NCBI RefSeq assembly: GCF_000746525.1
Contig: NZ_CP009048.1
Location: 405,501-469,500 of the forward strand
DNA from: Pseudomonas alkylphenolica
Lineage (GTDB): Bacteria; Pseudomonadota; Gammaproteobacteria; Pseudomonadales; Pseudomonadaceae
DNA: 64,000 bases
Direction: 5' to 3'
Position 1 is the stretch's first letter. Every line of letters begins with the position of its first letter. The notes under the pieces are model-generated. The model did no database searches. It was not told the DNA's origin and saw nothing but the letters and a program-made list of their open reading frames with translations. The position numbers and the translations under genes are program-made. This document shows positions 17,659 to 25,648 of this stretch, piece after piece.

Positions 17659-18461
17659 AACTGATACTGGCCGAGCCGTTCAAACGCCTGTGGGCCGGGC
17701 GCGATGCCTTTGATGCCGTGGAGGGCCTGCAGGGTCAGGTATACCGCGAGCTGGAAGGCCGTCGCACCCTGCGTACTGAAGTCGAAGGGCGTGGCTACTT
17801 CGTCAAGATCCACCGCGGCATTGGCTGGGGCGAGATCTTCAAGAACCTGTTCACTGCCAAGCTGCCGGTGCTCGGCGCTGGCCAGGAATGGCGGGCGATC
17901 CAGCGCCTGCATGAAGTCGGGGTGCCGACCATGACCGCCGTCGCTTACGGCGAACGTGGCAGCAATCCGGCCGGGCAGCATTCGTTCATCGTCACCGAAG
18001 AGCTGGCACCGACCATCAGCCTGGAAGACTTCAGTATCGACTGGGTCAAGCAGCCGCCGCTGCCGCGTCTCAAACATGCGCTGATTGCCGAAGTGGCGCG
18101 CATGACCGGGATGATGCACCGCGCCGGGGTCAATCACCGCGACTGCTACATCTGCCATTTCCTGCTGCACACCGATCGTGAAGTGACGGCTGATGATTTC
18201 AGGCTATCGGTGATCGACCTGCACCGTGCACAGACCCGCACCACCATCTCCCGACGCTGGCGTAACAAGGACCTGGCCGCGCTGTATTTTTCGGCGCTGG
18301 ACATCGGCCTGACCACGCGCGACAAGCTGCGCTTCCTGCGTGGTTATTTCCAGCAACCACTGCGTCAGATCCTTGCTGAAGAGGCCGCGCTGCTGCGCTG
18401 GCTGGAAGGCAAGGCCCAGAAGCTCTACGAGCGTAAACAACGATACGGGGATGCGCTCTGA
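17655..18461 (+). CDS. waaP: LPS core heptose(I) kinase WaaP
   Basis: Phosphorylates heptose I of the LPS inner core; essential for viability in P. aeruginosa. The 268-residue kinase-fold protein has the Lys of the N-lobe (GYFVKIHRG), a catalytic loop reading NHRDCYICHFLLH (Asp about 163) and the metal-binding IDLHRAQTR in place of DFG. The ATGA overlap with waaG and TGATG overlap with wapP show tight coupling. Length matches WaaP (PAO1 268 aa). Confidence 0.95.
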   Translation: MKLILAEPFKRLWAGRDAFDAVEGLQGQVYRELEGRRTLRTEVEGRGYFVKIHRGIGWGEIFKNLFTAKLPVLGAGQEWRAIQRLHEVGVPTMTAVAYGERGSNPAGQHSFIVTEELAPTISLEDFSIDWVKQPPLPRLKHALIAEVARMTGMMHRAGVNHRDCYICHFLLHTDREVTADDFRLSVIDLHRAQTRTTISRRWRNKDLAALYFSALDIGLTTRDKLRFLRGYFQQPLRQILAEEAALLRWLEGKAQKLYERKQRYGDAL

Positions 18462-19195
18462 TGGCGGGATGGACACTGGCGCCTGATTGCCAGGCACTGG
18501 CGGCGGATTTTGGCAGTATCGAGGCGGTCTTCGCCTTGCAGGGCGAGCGCCTGACGCACGATCCGTTGAGTGAGGTGATCCGCGTTCAGCGTGACGGCGT
18601 CAACTATTACGTCAAACGTTACATCGGTGCTGGAAAAGGCTTGCGCCGCTACCTGGGGCGTCCGCGGATCAAGGCCGAGTGGCAGAACCTCAAGCAGTTC
18701 GCCAAGTGGGATATTCCCACCGCCGAAGTCGTGGCCTGGGGCCTGGAGCGCAACGGTCTGGCCTTTGGCCGCGGGGCGATGATCACCCGTGAGCTGCCGC
18801 GCACCGAAGACCTGTCGGCGCTGGCCGAGCGCAAGGATCAACGTCTGGCCGACCGCGGCTGGGTCGACCACGTCAGCCGTCAACTGGCCCGGCATACGCG
18901 GATCATGCATGACCACCACTTCACCCATAACGACCTGAAGTGGCGCAACCTGCTGGTCGATGACCAGGCCCGGCTATTCTTGATCGATTGCCCGACCGGC
19001 GACTTCTGGTGGGGCTTCATGCTGCGCTACCGGATCACCAAAGACCTGGCATGCCTGGACAAAGTGGCCAAGTATCACCTGTCGGCCACCCAGCGTTTGC
19101 GCTTTTACCTGCAGTATCGTGGACGCGAGCGCCTGAATGCGGCGGACAAGCGCCGGATCCGGCATGTCGTGACGTTTTTCGAGGGACGCGAATGA
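18461..19195 (+). CDS. wapP: LPS kinase, InaA/WapP family
   Basis: A 244-residue kinase-fold protein of the lipopolysaccharide-kinase (InaA/Kdo) family, expected to phosphorylate a core heptose. The N-lobe Lys lies in NYYVKRYIG, the catalytic loop is THNDLKWRNLL with an intact Asp and Asn, and the metal-binding Asp is in LFLIDCPTGD. It starts in the TGATG overlap with waaP. By position after waaP it matches PAO1 PA5008 (WapP, reported to phosphorylate heptose II). The symbol is by synteny, not by activity. Confidence 0.82.
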   Translation: MAGWTLAPDCQALAADFGSIEAVFALQGERLTHDPLSEVIRVQRDGVNYYVKRYIGAGKGLRRYLGRPRIKAEWQNLKQFAKWDIPTAEVVAWGLERNGLAFGRGAMITRELPRTEDLSALAERKDQRLADRGWVDHVSRQLARHTRIMHDHHFTHNDLKWRNLLVDDQARLFLIDCPTGDFWWGFMLRYRITKDLACLDKVAKYHLSATQRLRFYLQYRGRERLNAADKRRIRHVVTFFEGRE

Positions 19196-19944
19196 ATGAC
19201 TTTCTCGCCAGTGCCGAGACGGCACTGCTTGAGCGCCATGGCCTGAACGGTTTCGACCAGCTCTGGGCACTGCAACTCGACGCGGTGGATGAGCCCAATA
19301 CCGGTCGCGGCGGCTGGAGCAGCGTCTTTCGCCTGGAGCTGGAGGGTAAGGGCTACTACCTCAAGCGCCAGAGCGATTACCTGACCCGTACCTTGCACCG
19401 GCCCTTCGGCGAGCCGACCTTCGCCCGTGAGTTTCGCAATATCAGCCGCTATCAGAAGCTGGGGATTCCCGCGCTGCAGGCGGTCTACTACGGTGAGCGC
19501 ACAGTCGACGGCGAACGCCGGGCGATCCTGATGACCCGTGCCCTCGACGACTGGGACGATCTGGACGGCTTGCTCGGGCAATGGCCGATGCTGGAGATCG
19601 GCCAGCGCCAGGACATCCTGCGCGCCTGTGGCCTGCTGGCGCGTACCCTGCACGCCGCCGGCCAGGTGCATGGCTGCTTCTATCCCAAGCACATCTTCCT
19701 GCGCGAGCGCAGCGATGGCTGGCTGGCGCAATTGATCGACCTGGAGAAAACCCGGCCGCTGTTGCTGGGCATGCGTGACCGGCTCAAGGACCTTGAGCCG
19801 CTGTTGCGCCGTGCCCCGGTCTGGAGCGAAGCTGAAGTGCGGGTGATGCTGTCATCCTACCTGGAACAGCCTGCCGACAGCATGCTGGTCGATACCTGGC
19901 TGCAGCGCCTGACGCGCCGCCGCCGTGCGAAAGAGGCTCGTTGA
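19192..19944 (+). CDS. wapQ: LPS kinase-family protein WapQ, possible pseudokinase
   Basis: A 250-residue kinase-fold protein with N-lobe Lys in YYLKRQSDY and a C-lobe LIDLEKTRP where the metal-binding Asp is kept. The catalytic loop reads VHGCFYPKHIFL. Aligned by eye with WaaP NHRDCYICHFLL, the catalytic Asp falls on Cys. The true start is the ATG at 19192, in a 4-bp overlap with wapP; the longer open frame from 18988 is a shadow of wapP. Position matches PA5007 (wapQ). It may be a catalytically weak or scaffolding member, or the Asp may be supplied from elsewhere. Confidence 0.8.
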   Translation: MNDFLASAETALLERHGLNGFDQLWALQLDAVDEPNTGRGGWSSVFRLELEGKGYYLKRQSDYLTRTLHRPFGEPTFAREFRNISRYQKLGIPALQAVYYGERTVDGERRAILMTRALDDWDDLDGLLGQWPMLEIGQRQDILRACGLLARTLHAAGQVHGCFYPKHIFLRERSDGWLAQLIDLEKTRPLLLGMRDRLKDLEPLLRRAPVWSEAEVRVMLSSYLEQPADSMLVDTWLQRLTRRRRAKEAR

Positions 19945-21386
19945 TGCGTTTGTCCGAACTCAAGGATGCCGGGCGACACCCGGACCTGCCCCTGAACATC
20001 AGCCTGGCCGACGCCGCTGGCAATGCCGAGCTGCAACTGCTCAGCCTGCTGCGGGTGTTGCCCGGGCAACGTTATGTCGGCGCTGGCGTCTGGCGTGGCA
20101 AGCCGGTGCTGGCAAAGTTGCTGGTGGGCAGCAGTGCTTCCCGGCATTTCCAGCGTGAGCTTGAAGGTGCGCGCCTGTTGGCGGCACAAGGCCTGACCAC
20201 ACCACTGTTGCTTGCCGATGGCTTGCGCGAAGGCGAGGGTGGCTGGTTACTGTTCGAATTCCTCGAAGATGCGCAGAGCCTGGCCGATGCCTGGGCAGCG
20301 GTCGAAGCCTTGCCGCCGCTGGCCGATGAGCAGCAGCTGGTGCTGGGTGAAGCGCTGGCGGCAGTCGGGCAGATGCATGCCAAGGGCTTGTGGCAGGAAG
20401 ACCTGCACCTGGACAACCTGTTGCGCCATGGCGGCCAGCTGTACCTGATCGATGGTGCTGGGATCAAAGCCGAAACCCTTGGCAAACCTCTTTCTCGCCC
20501 GCAAGTGTTGCAGAACCTGGGTGTTCTCTTCGCGCAACTGCCCAAGCGTCTGGAGCCGTTCATCGAAGAACTGCTAGTGCATTATCTGCTGGCCAACGCC
20601 GAGCACGCCCTGCCGCTGGAAGCCTTGCAGAAGCAGATCGACAAGGTGCGCAACTGGCGTCTGAAGGATTACCTGGAGAAGGCCGGGCGCGAGTGCACGT
20701 TGTTCAGCGTCGAGCGCGGTCTCTCTGGCTTGCGTTCGATCCGCCGCAACGAGCTGGCGGCCATGCTGCCGGTGCTGGAGCAGGCCGATGCGCTGATCGA
20801 CCAGGGTCACCTGTACAAGACCGGTGGTGCCGCCAGTGTCGCGCGCATTGACGTGAACGGCCGGCCATTGGTCCTCAAACGCTACAACATCAAGAACACC
20901 GCGCACTGGTTCAAGCGTTTCTGGCGCCCGAGCCGGGCCTGGCACTCGTGGATCGAAGGGCATCGCCTGGAGTTTCTCGGCATTGCCACGCCACGGCCGC
21001 TGGCGGTGCTGGAGCAGCGGGTCATTGGCCTGCGCAGTCGCGCCTATCTGGTGACCGAGTATGCCGACGGGCCGGACCTGATCGAATGTTTTGCGCCTTA
21101 CGTCGACAGTGGCGAGGTGCCCGAGGCGCAGTTGCAGGCGTTGCAAGCGCTGTTGAAGCAGCTGATCCATGAGCGCATCAGCCATGGCGACATGAAGGGC
21201 CACAACCTGTTCTGGCAGGACGGTCAGTGGTCGCTGATCGACCTGGACGCCATGTGCCAGCACGCCACCCAGCTCAGTTTCGCCCCGGCCTTCGCCCGTG
21301 ACCGGGCGCGGCTGTTGCGTAACTGGCCGAGTGGCAGTGCCCTGCACAAGCGGCTGGATGAGTGCTTGCCGAAGCTGACTGACTGA
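19944..21386 (+). CDS. Tandem kinase-fold protein of the LPS core operon
   Basis: A 480-residue protein with two kinase-like domains in a row. The N-terminal one (about 30-210) has VLAKLLVG, the catalytic loop LWQEDLHLDNLLRH and LYLIDGAGIK. The C-terminal one (about 285-475) has LVLKRYNIKN, HGDMKGHNLFW and WSLIDLDAM. Both keep the catalytic and metal Asp. The ATG at 19944 shares a base with the wapQ TGA. By order it matches PA5006, annotated as hypothetical or kinase-like in PAO1. It probably phosphorylates another core position, but the substrate is unknown. The genes that follow it in PAO1 (a carbamoyltransferase, then more core genes) are absent here. Confidence 0.75.
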   Translation: MRLSELKDAGRHPDLPLNISLADAAGNAELQLLSLLRVLPGQRYVGAGVWRGKPVLAKLLVGSSASRHFQRELEGARLLAAQGLTTPLLLADGLREGEGGWLLFEFLEDAQSLADAWAAVEALPPLADEQQLVLGEALAAVGQMHAKGLWQEDLHLDNLLRHGGQLYLIDGAGIKAETLGKPLSRPQVLQNLGVLFAQLPKRLEPFIEELLVHYLLANAEHALPLEALQKQIDKVRNWRLKDYLEKAGRECTLFSVERGLSGLRSIRRNELAAMLPVLEQADALIDQGHLYKTGGAASVARIDVNGRPLVLKRYNIKNTAHWFKRFWRPSRAWHSWIEGHRLEFLGIATPRPLAVLEQRVIGLRSRAYLVTEYADGPDLIECFAPYVDSGEVPEAQLQALQALLKQLIHERISHGDMKGHNLFWQDGQWSLIDLDAMCQHATQLSFAPAFARDRARLLRNWPSGSALHKRLDECLPKLTD

Positions 21387-21478
21387 CCGGTGGGAGCGGG
21401 CTTCTGTGGGAGCGGGCTTGCCCCGCGAAAGCGGTCTAGCAGCCACATCGCATCGCGGGGCAAGCCCGCTCCCACCGG
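21387..21478. repeat. REP cluster with a truncated third copy, family A
   Basis: A partial copy (CCGGTGGGAGCGGGCTT, 21387-21403) directly abuts a complete REP (CTGTGGGAGCGGGCTTGCCC) that is paired with an inverted copy ending CCCACCGG at 21478. It lies between the convergent ends of the LPS operon and the DUF6543 gene. Confidence 0.9.
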
Positions 21479-21484
21479 CACCCA

Positions 21485-24265
21485 CTACTGGTAGCCAGCG
21501 GGCAACGCCAGCCAGTCGCTGCTGCGGCCGGTCTGGCGGACCCTGATGCGCCAACTGCCCTGGTGCCAGCGCAGTACCGCCCAGGCAACAACCGTGGCGC
21601 GCTGGGCGTCGGGAATAATCAGGTGAAAGTGCTTGTCCAGCAGGTGCCGACGCAGAGGCAGCTGCCTGGAGCCGGCCTGCAGGTACAGCTGGCCGTCGTC
21701 CTCATACACTCCATGGCCGCCGTCGACAGCTTGGCCATCAAGCGGGTCTGCCAGGCGACAGTCATCCAGCAAGCGTTTCAGGTCCGGCAGCCCTTCGTTC
21801 CAGATCACCGGTGAATCGATAACCCAGTCACCGTTCTCGCGACGCTTGAGCGGGAGTTGAAGGTAGGCGTCCGGTTCTTCGGGATCGAGCACATGCCAAC
21901 GCTGGCCATCGAAGCTGACCTTGTAATAGTGCCCCTGGTTATCCTTCACGTAGTACTGGGAGAGCCCTTCAAAGGCAGAAGCTTTTTCGTACACGCCTTC
22001 GCCATAGATACCATCGATACGGTAGCGCAGCGTGCTGGTTTCGGGGCTGACCTGAAAACGGCCTGGCACCGGCAGCGGTGGTCGCTTGGGTATGCCGCGG
22101 ATGGCTCGGCGCATGAAGCCTGTACCAACGTAGCTGGTGGCCGCGTCATTGGCGTGACTAAGGGCGTTGTAGAGGTGCCTGAGAACGCCTTCCCGGTCCT
22201 CTTGCCTATAAGCTTCGAAGCCATCCCAGACCTCAAGCGCCAGGCGGCCTGTGGACAGTGCCAGCATGGCGCGATTGGGGAGTACCAGACTGATCAGGTC
22301 GACGATCAGCCAGGCTGCATCGATGACCGACTGCACGTTGACCTCGGCGGTCGTTCGACTGCTGGTGCTGACCGCCGCGAGCAGGCCGCGTACCTCAGCC
22401 ATGTAGTAAGCGAAGAACAGATCACCTGAGATGGCTGGCTGGGTGAAATAAGGGCCCAGTCGACCTTTGGTCAGCAGTCGCTCGGTAATGGCCGGATCGA
22501 GTTGTGGCAGACGTTGGGTAATGTACTGGCGTAGCGGCGGGCTGGTGCGTACGGCGCGTAACAACGCACGGACGCTGCTGTATTCGCGCCAGGATCGCCT
22601 GTCCGGTGCGTCCGGGGTGTACAGGACAAAGGAGGGAATGCTCTGTTCTTGAGCATTGATCAACAGTACGCCTTGCAGGGTATGTCCCTTGATCAGCAAT
22701 TGCCGAACCTGAATCGAGTGGCCTTCCACTTGGCGGCTGTTGCCATTGTCAGGGGCGTCGAGTACGGCAGTCACCCAACGGTACCCACGTTCCAGCCGAT
22801 CCTCGGCGAAATGCCCGGCATAGCGGGCTTTGGCCGCTTCGGCGCGCATCCGGGCACGGTTGATCCGGGCGTGCGCCTGCGTGCGCCAACGCCCGGCGCG
22901 TGAATCGATCAATTGGGTATAGAGAAACTCGGCGTAGCTCCCGCCGACGTTCAGATCGCGGATGAGTGTCTTCACATAGGCGGGGGAGAGCTCGGCGGGA
23001 AGCTCCGCTCTTTGCGCATGAGAAATCCTCGCCGTGAGCCAGTAGTCGAAATCGAACCAGGGCAGATTGTTCAACGCCAATAGGTCTAACGGAAAGGTTT
23101 GGGTGATCATCTCCACGAGTTCGTCGCCGACGTGGACTACGCCTTGCCAGGTGACATGACTCGATGGGTTCAGCGGGTTCAGATGGGGCCCGGTCTGGCG
23201 CCCGCGGGTGATGCTGACCCTGATCTGTTCAGGCGCAAGCGTTACGCCCAGATCGTGGCGAATGCGTGTTTGCAGGCGCTCACGGGTCCATGCCAGCAAG
23301 CTGTGTTGCTGCTGAAACCGGGTGAGGGTGAGGATGCCGGGTGCGGCCGCTTCTTCCGTGGCCAGCACCAGTTCTTGCAAGGTCTGCATGATGTGGCTAA
23401 GCCCCTGGGCGCTGGTCTTGCGCAGCCATGCGGGCAAGTGTTTCTCCAGCAGCAAGGAATAGCGGGTTTGCAGTGCAGCCTGAGCGCCACAGTCTTCCTT
23501 CAGGCTCATTGCTTTGTCGAGCCGGGCCCGGAGGTTGCCCTGTTGCTCTTGCAGCCAGGCGTTGCTCAGGCGCTGTCGCTGGGTGTCGAGCAAACGCTCG
23601 ATCTGTTCTTCGAGCAGATCATAGGCGTACCAGTCATAGCGCAGCCGTTCGGCATGACGCGCGCGTTCGGCATCCTCCTGGTTGCTGAAGAGATGGAGCA
23701 GGGGTTTGCTTTGCTGTGGATCGTCCAGGCGCTCGCACAGTTCGGCGTGTAGCTCGGCAAGCGTGGCATAGGCTTCGATGCCATGGGACAAGCTGCATAG
23801 CAACGCCCGGCCACTGGTCTCTCCCGGGTTGAGCAGGGTGCCTTCCGGGGTGCCTGCAATGATCACCAGGGTGCCATGCAGGTAGCTGCGCCAGCTCGGT
23901 TGGCTGCTCTCCAGCAGCGGCCGATAAACCTGTGGGCGCTGCTGCTGTGGTAGATGCCGGCGTTGCCAGGACTGAGGAAGCTCCAGGCAGGTACGCATCT
24001 GCCAGGCCTGGTCGGCGCTCAAGGTCTGGTCGGCCACGCGCAGGTCCACTTCAGCGAGCATCTGATCGCGGCGCAGGGTGATCAGTTGCTGCTTGCGCGT
24101 GACACCTTCTGGATTGGCGCTCGACCAGAAACTCGCCAGTGCGCCATGAAGACGCTGGCGCGCACCTTGGTTGCCATTCAGGAGTTGTTGCTCTGGGGAT
24201 GGAAGGTCGTTGAGCAGCTCGGCGATCTGCTGATCGACGGCTTCGATGCGTTCAAGGGGGGTCAT
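21485..24265 (-). CDS. Large DUF6543 (dermonecrotic toxin domain) protein
   Basis: A 926-residue protein of the Pseudomonas family annotated as dermonecrotic-toxin/DUF6543, recognised from its overall style: LPQSWQRRH, YLHGTLVIIAGTPEGTLL, AYATLAELHAELCERLDD and a long helical middle. There is no Sec or Tat signal. A hydrophobic patch (about 655-690, DAAWLIVDLISLVLPNRAMLA) could insert in a membrane. The last 180 residues look beta-rich with short repeats (YYKVSFDGQRWHVL, GVYEDDGQLYL). No leucine-rich repeats or NEL ligase, which end the longest members, are present. The SD lies inside a strong hairpin. It may share a transcript with the iron locus upstream. Function in this family is unproven; toxin is a name by similarity. 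Confidence 0.7.
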   Translation of the reverse strand: MTPLERIEAVDQQIAELLNDLPSPEQQLLNGNQGARQRLHGALASFWSSANPEGVTRKQQLITLRRDQMLAEVDLRVADQTLSADQAWQMRTCLELPQSWQRRHLPQQQRPQVYRPLLESSQPSWRSYLHGTLVIIAGTPEGTLLNPGETSGRALLCSLSHGIEAYATLAELHAELCERLDDPQQSKPLLHLFSNQEDAERARHAERLRYDWYAYDLLEEQIERLLDTQRQRLSNAWLQEQQGNLRARLDKAMSLKEDCGAQAALQTRYSLLLEKHLPAWLRKTSAQGLSHIMQTLQELVLATEEAAAPGILTLTRFQQQHSLLAWTRERLQTRIRHDLGVTLAPEQIRVSITRGRQTGPHLNPLNPSSHVTWQGVVHVGDELVEMITQTFPLDLLALNNLPWFDFDYWLTARISHAQRAELPAELSPAYVKTLIRDLNVGGSYAEFLYTQLIDSRAGRWRTQAHARINRARMRAEAAKARYAGHFAEDRLERGYRWVTAVLDAPDNGNSRQVEGHSIQVRQLLIKGHTLQGVLLINAQEQSIPSFVLYTPDAPDRRSWREYSSVRALLRAVRTSPPLRQYITQRLPQLDPAITERLLTKGRLGPYFTQPAISGDLFFAYYMAEVRGLLAAVSTSSRTTAEVNVQSVIDAAWLIVDLISLVLPNRAMLALSTGRLALEVWDGFEAYRQEDREGVLRHLYNALSHANDAATSYVGTGFMRRAIRGIPKRPPLPVPGRFQVSPETSTLRYRIDGIYGEGVYEKASAFEGLSQYYVKDNQGHYYKVSFDGQRWHVLDPEEPDAYLQLPLKRRENGDWVIDSPVIWNEGLPDLKRLLDDCRLADPLDGQAVDGGHGVYEDDGQLYLQAGSRQLPLRRHLLDKHFHLIIPDAQRATVVAWAVLRWHQGSWRIRVRQTGRSSDWLALPAGYQ

Positions 24266-24297
24266 GGTCCAGCTCCTGCAGAAAAGGAGCTGGCCAT
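24264..24297 (-). promoter_or_regulatory. Hairpin sequestering the SD and start codon of the DUF6543 gene
   Basis: Read leftward: ATGG + CCAGCTCCT, loop TTTCTGC, AGGAGCTGG, bulged A, CCAT(G). That is a 13-bp stem with one bulge. AGGAG is the SD, fully paired with CTCCT, and the A and U of the AUG are also paired. Such a fold would block initiation unless opened by a ribosome, protein, RNA or temperature. Confidence 0.72.
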
Positions 24298-24333
24298 GCT
24301 AGGAGCGCGTAGTCAGGCGCAGTCGGTACACTG

Positions 24334-24525
24334 TTATGACACTGAGGTGCGGGGTCGCCAGAACCCACGCAGACCCAACACCGCGGGAATGCCCAGGCCA
24401 ACCCAGGCCAGAGCATCCCACCAGCCATCGCCAAGCAGCGCGGCGAACAGCCCGGCTGCACCCGACAGGCCAATGACCAGCGGCCAGGCAAAGACCCTGC
24501 GGGTTGATTGCGATCGGTGGCTCAT
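24334..24525 (-). CDS. Small hydrophobic protein of the siderophore-uptake locus
   Basis: A 63-residue protein beginning MSHRSQSTRRVFAWP. Two hydrophobic segments (about 14-29, VIGLSGAAGLFAALLG, and about 33-51, DALAWVGLGIPAVLGLRGF) predict a two-helix inner-membrane protein with a basic cytosolic N-terminus. A strong SD (AGGAGG) lies 7 nt before the ATG at 24525, and the start overlaps the PepSY stop (ATGA), so it is real and coupled. Such small proteins often accompany PepSY membrane proteins in Pseudomonas iron loci; its role is unknown. Confidence 0.72.
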   Translation of the reverse strand: MSHRSQSTRRVFAWPLVIGLSGAAGLFAALLGDGWWDALAWVGLGIPAVLGLRGFWRPRTSVS

Positions 24526-25640
24526 GCTGCCACCTCCTGCACCCGCGGACGCCGTTGTTTGCCCCACCACAGGTACAATCCGCTGCCCAGCACGATGATG
24601 GTCAGTACATCGAGCAGCGCCCAGAGGATCTGCATCGGCCGGCCACCGTAGTCACCAAAGTGCAGCGGCTGCGACAGTCCCATCGCGTCCATGTACCAGG
24701 GGCGATCGCCAACCGCGGTCACCGCCAGGGTCGATGCATCGATCAGTACCGGAGTCAGCAGGTGTGCAGTCAGGTGCGTACCTCCTTTCATGAACACCGC
24801 GTAATGATGCTCGCTGGAGAAGCGCGTGCCCGGAAACGCGATAAAGTCCGGCACCATCCCCGGCGCGGCTTCGGCGGCGATGTCCAGCACCCGGCTGACC
24901 GGTGCCAGTTGCGTCAACGGCGGGGCGTCACGGTAAGGCGCCACCATCGCGCTCAAACTGTCGTTGCGCCATGCCGCGATGACCAGGTCCGACAGGGCAC
25001 TGATCACCCCGGTCACGCCAACCACCAGGGCCCAGGTCAGGGTGACGATGCCGATCAGGTTGTGCAGATCGAGCCAGCGCAAGCGCGGCGACTTTTCATG
25101 GCGCACCGTGGCGAACTTCAGGCGGCGCATGAACGGCGCATAGAGCACCGTGCCGGAGATGATCGCGACGACGAACAGCACGCCCATGAACGCCAGCAGC
25201 AGCTTGCCGGGCAGGCCGGCAAACATGTCTACATGCAGACGCAGCATGGTCATCATGAAGCCGCCATTGGCCGACGGCATTTCCACCGCTTCACCGGTGC
25301 GGGCATCGAGCATGAAGGTATGCGACGAGTTCGGCTCGGTACCGGCGGTGGCCGCCATGATCGCGATCACGCCATTACTGTCGTCCTCATCCCAGCCGAA
25401 GTACTGCATGACCTCGCCCGGGCGATGCGCCTGGGCTTTGAGGACCAGTTGCTGCAGGTCCAGTTTCGGCGTGTCGGCGGGCATCTCCTGCAGTTGCGGA
25501 GCATCGCCCAGCAAGTGGTCGATCTCGTGGTGAAAGATCAGCGGCAGGCCGGTCACTGCCAGCATCAGCAGGAACAGGGTGCAGATCAGGCTGGTCCAGG
25601 TGTGGACAAAGGACCAGCGGCGTATGGTCTGGCTTTTCAT
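24522..25640 (-). CDS. PepSY-associated membrane protein (PiuB-like)
   Basis: A 372-residue inner-membrane protein with a helix at about 12-35 (FVHTWTSLICTLFLLMLAVTGLPLIF) preceded by RRWSFVHTW, which supplies the conserved His. Further helices lie at about 140-165, 185-215 and 335-360. The periplasmic stretches fit PepSY folds. Proteins of this type are thought to reduce ferric siderophores or help iron release after TonB-dependent import. It lies 8 bp after the receptor gene and overlaps the next small gene, so receptor, PepSY protein and small protein are one transcript. Confidence 0.85.
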   Translation of the reverse strand: MKSQTIRRWSFVHTWTSLICTLFLLMLAVTGLPLIFHHEIDHLLGDAPQLQEMPADTPKLDLQQLVLKAQAHRPGEVMQYFGWDEDDSNGVIAIMAATAGTEPNSSHTFMLDARTGEAVEMPSANGGFMMTMLRLHVDMFAGLPGKLLLAFMGVLFVVAIISGTVLYAPFMRRLKFATVRHEKSPRLRWLDLHNLIGIVTLTWALVVGVTGVISALSDLVIAAWRNDSLSAMVAPYRDAPPLTQLAPVSRVLDIAAEAAPGMVPDFIAFPGTRFSSEHHYAVFMKGGTHLTAHLLTPVLIDASTLAVTAVGDRPWYMDAMGLSQPLHFGDYGGRPMQILWALLDVLTIIVLGSGLYLWWGKQRRPRVQEVAA

Positions 25641-25648
25641 TAACGCCC

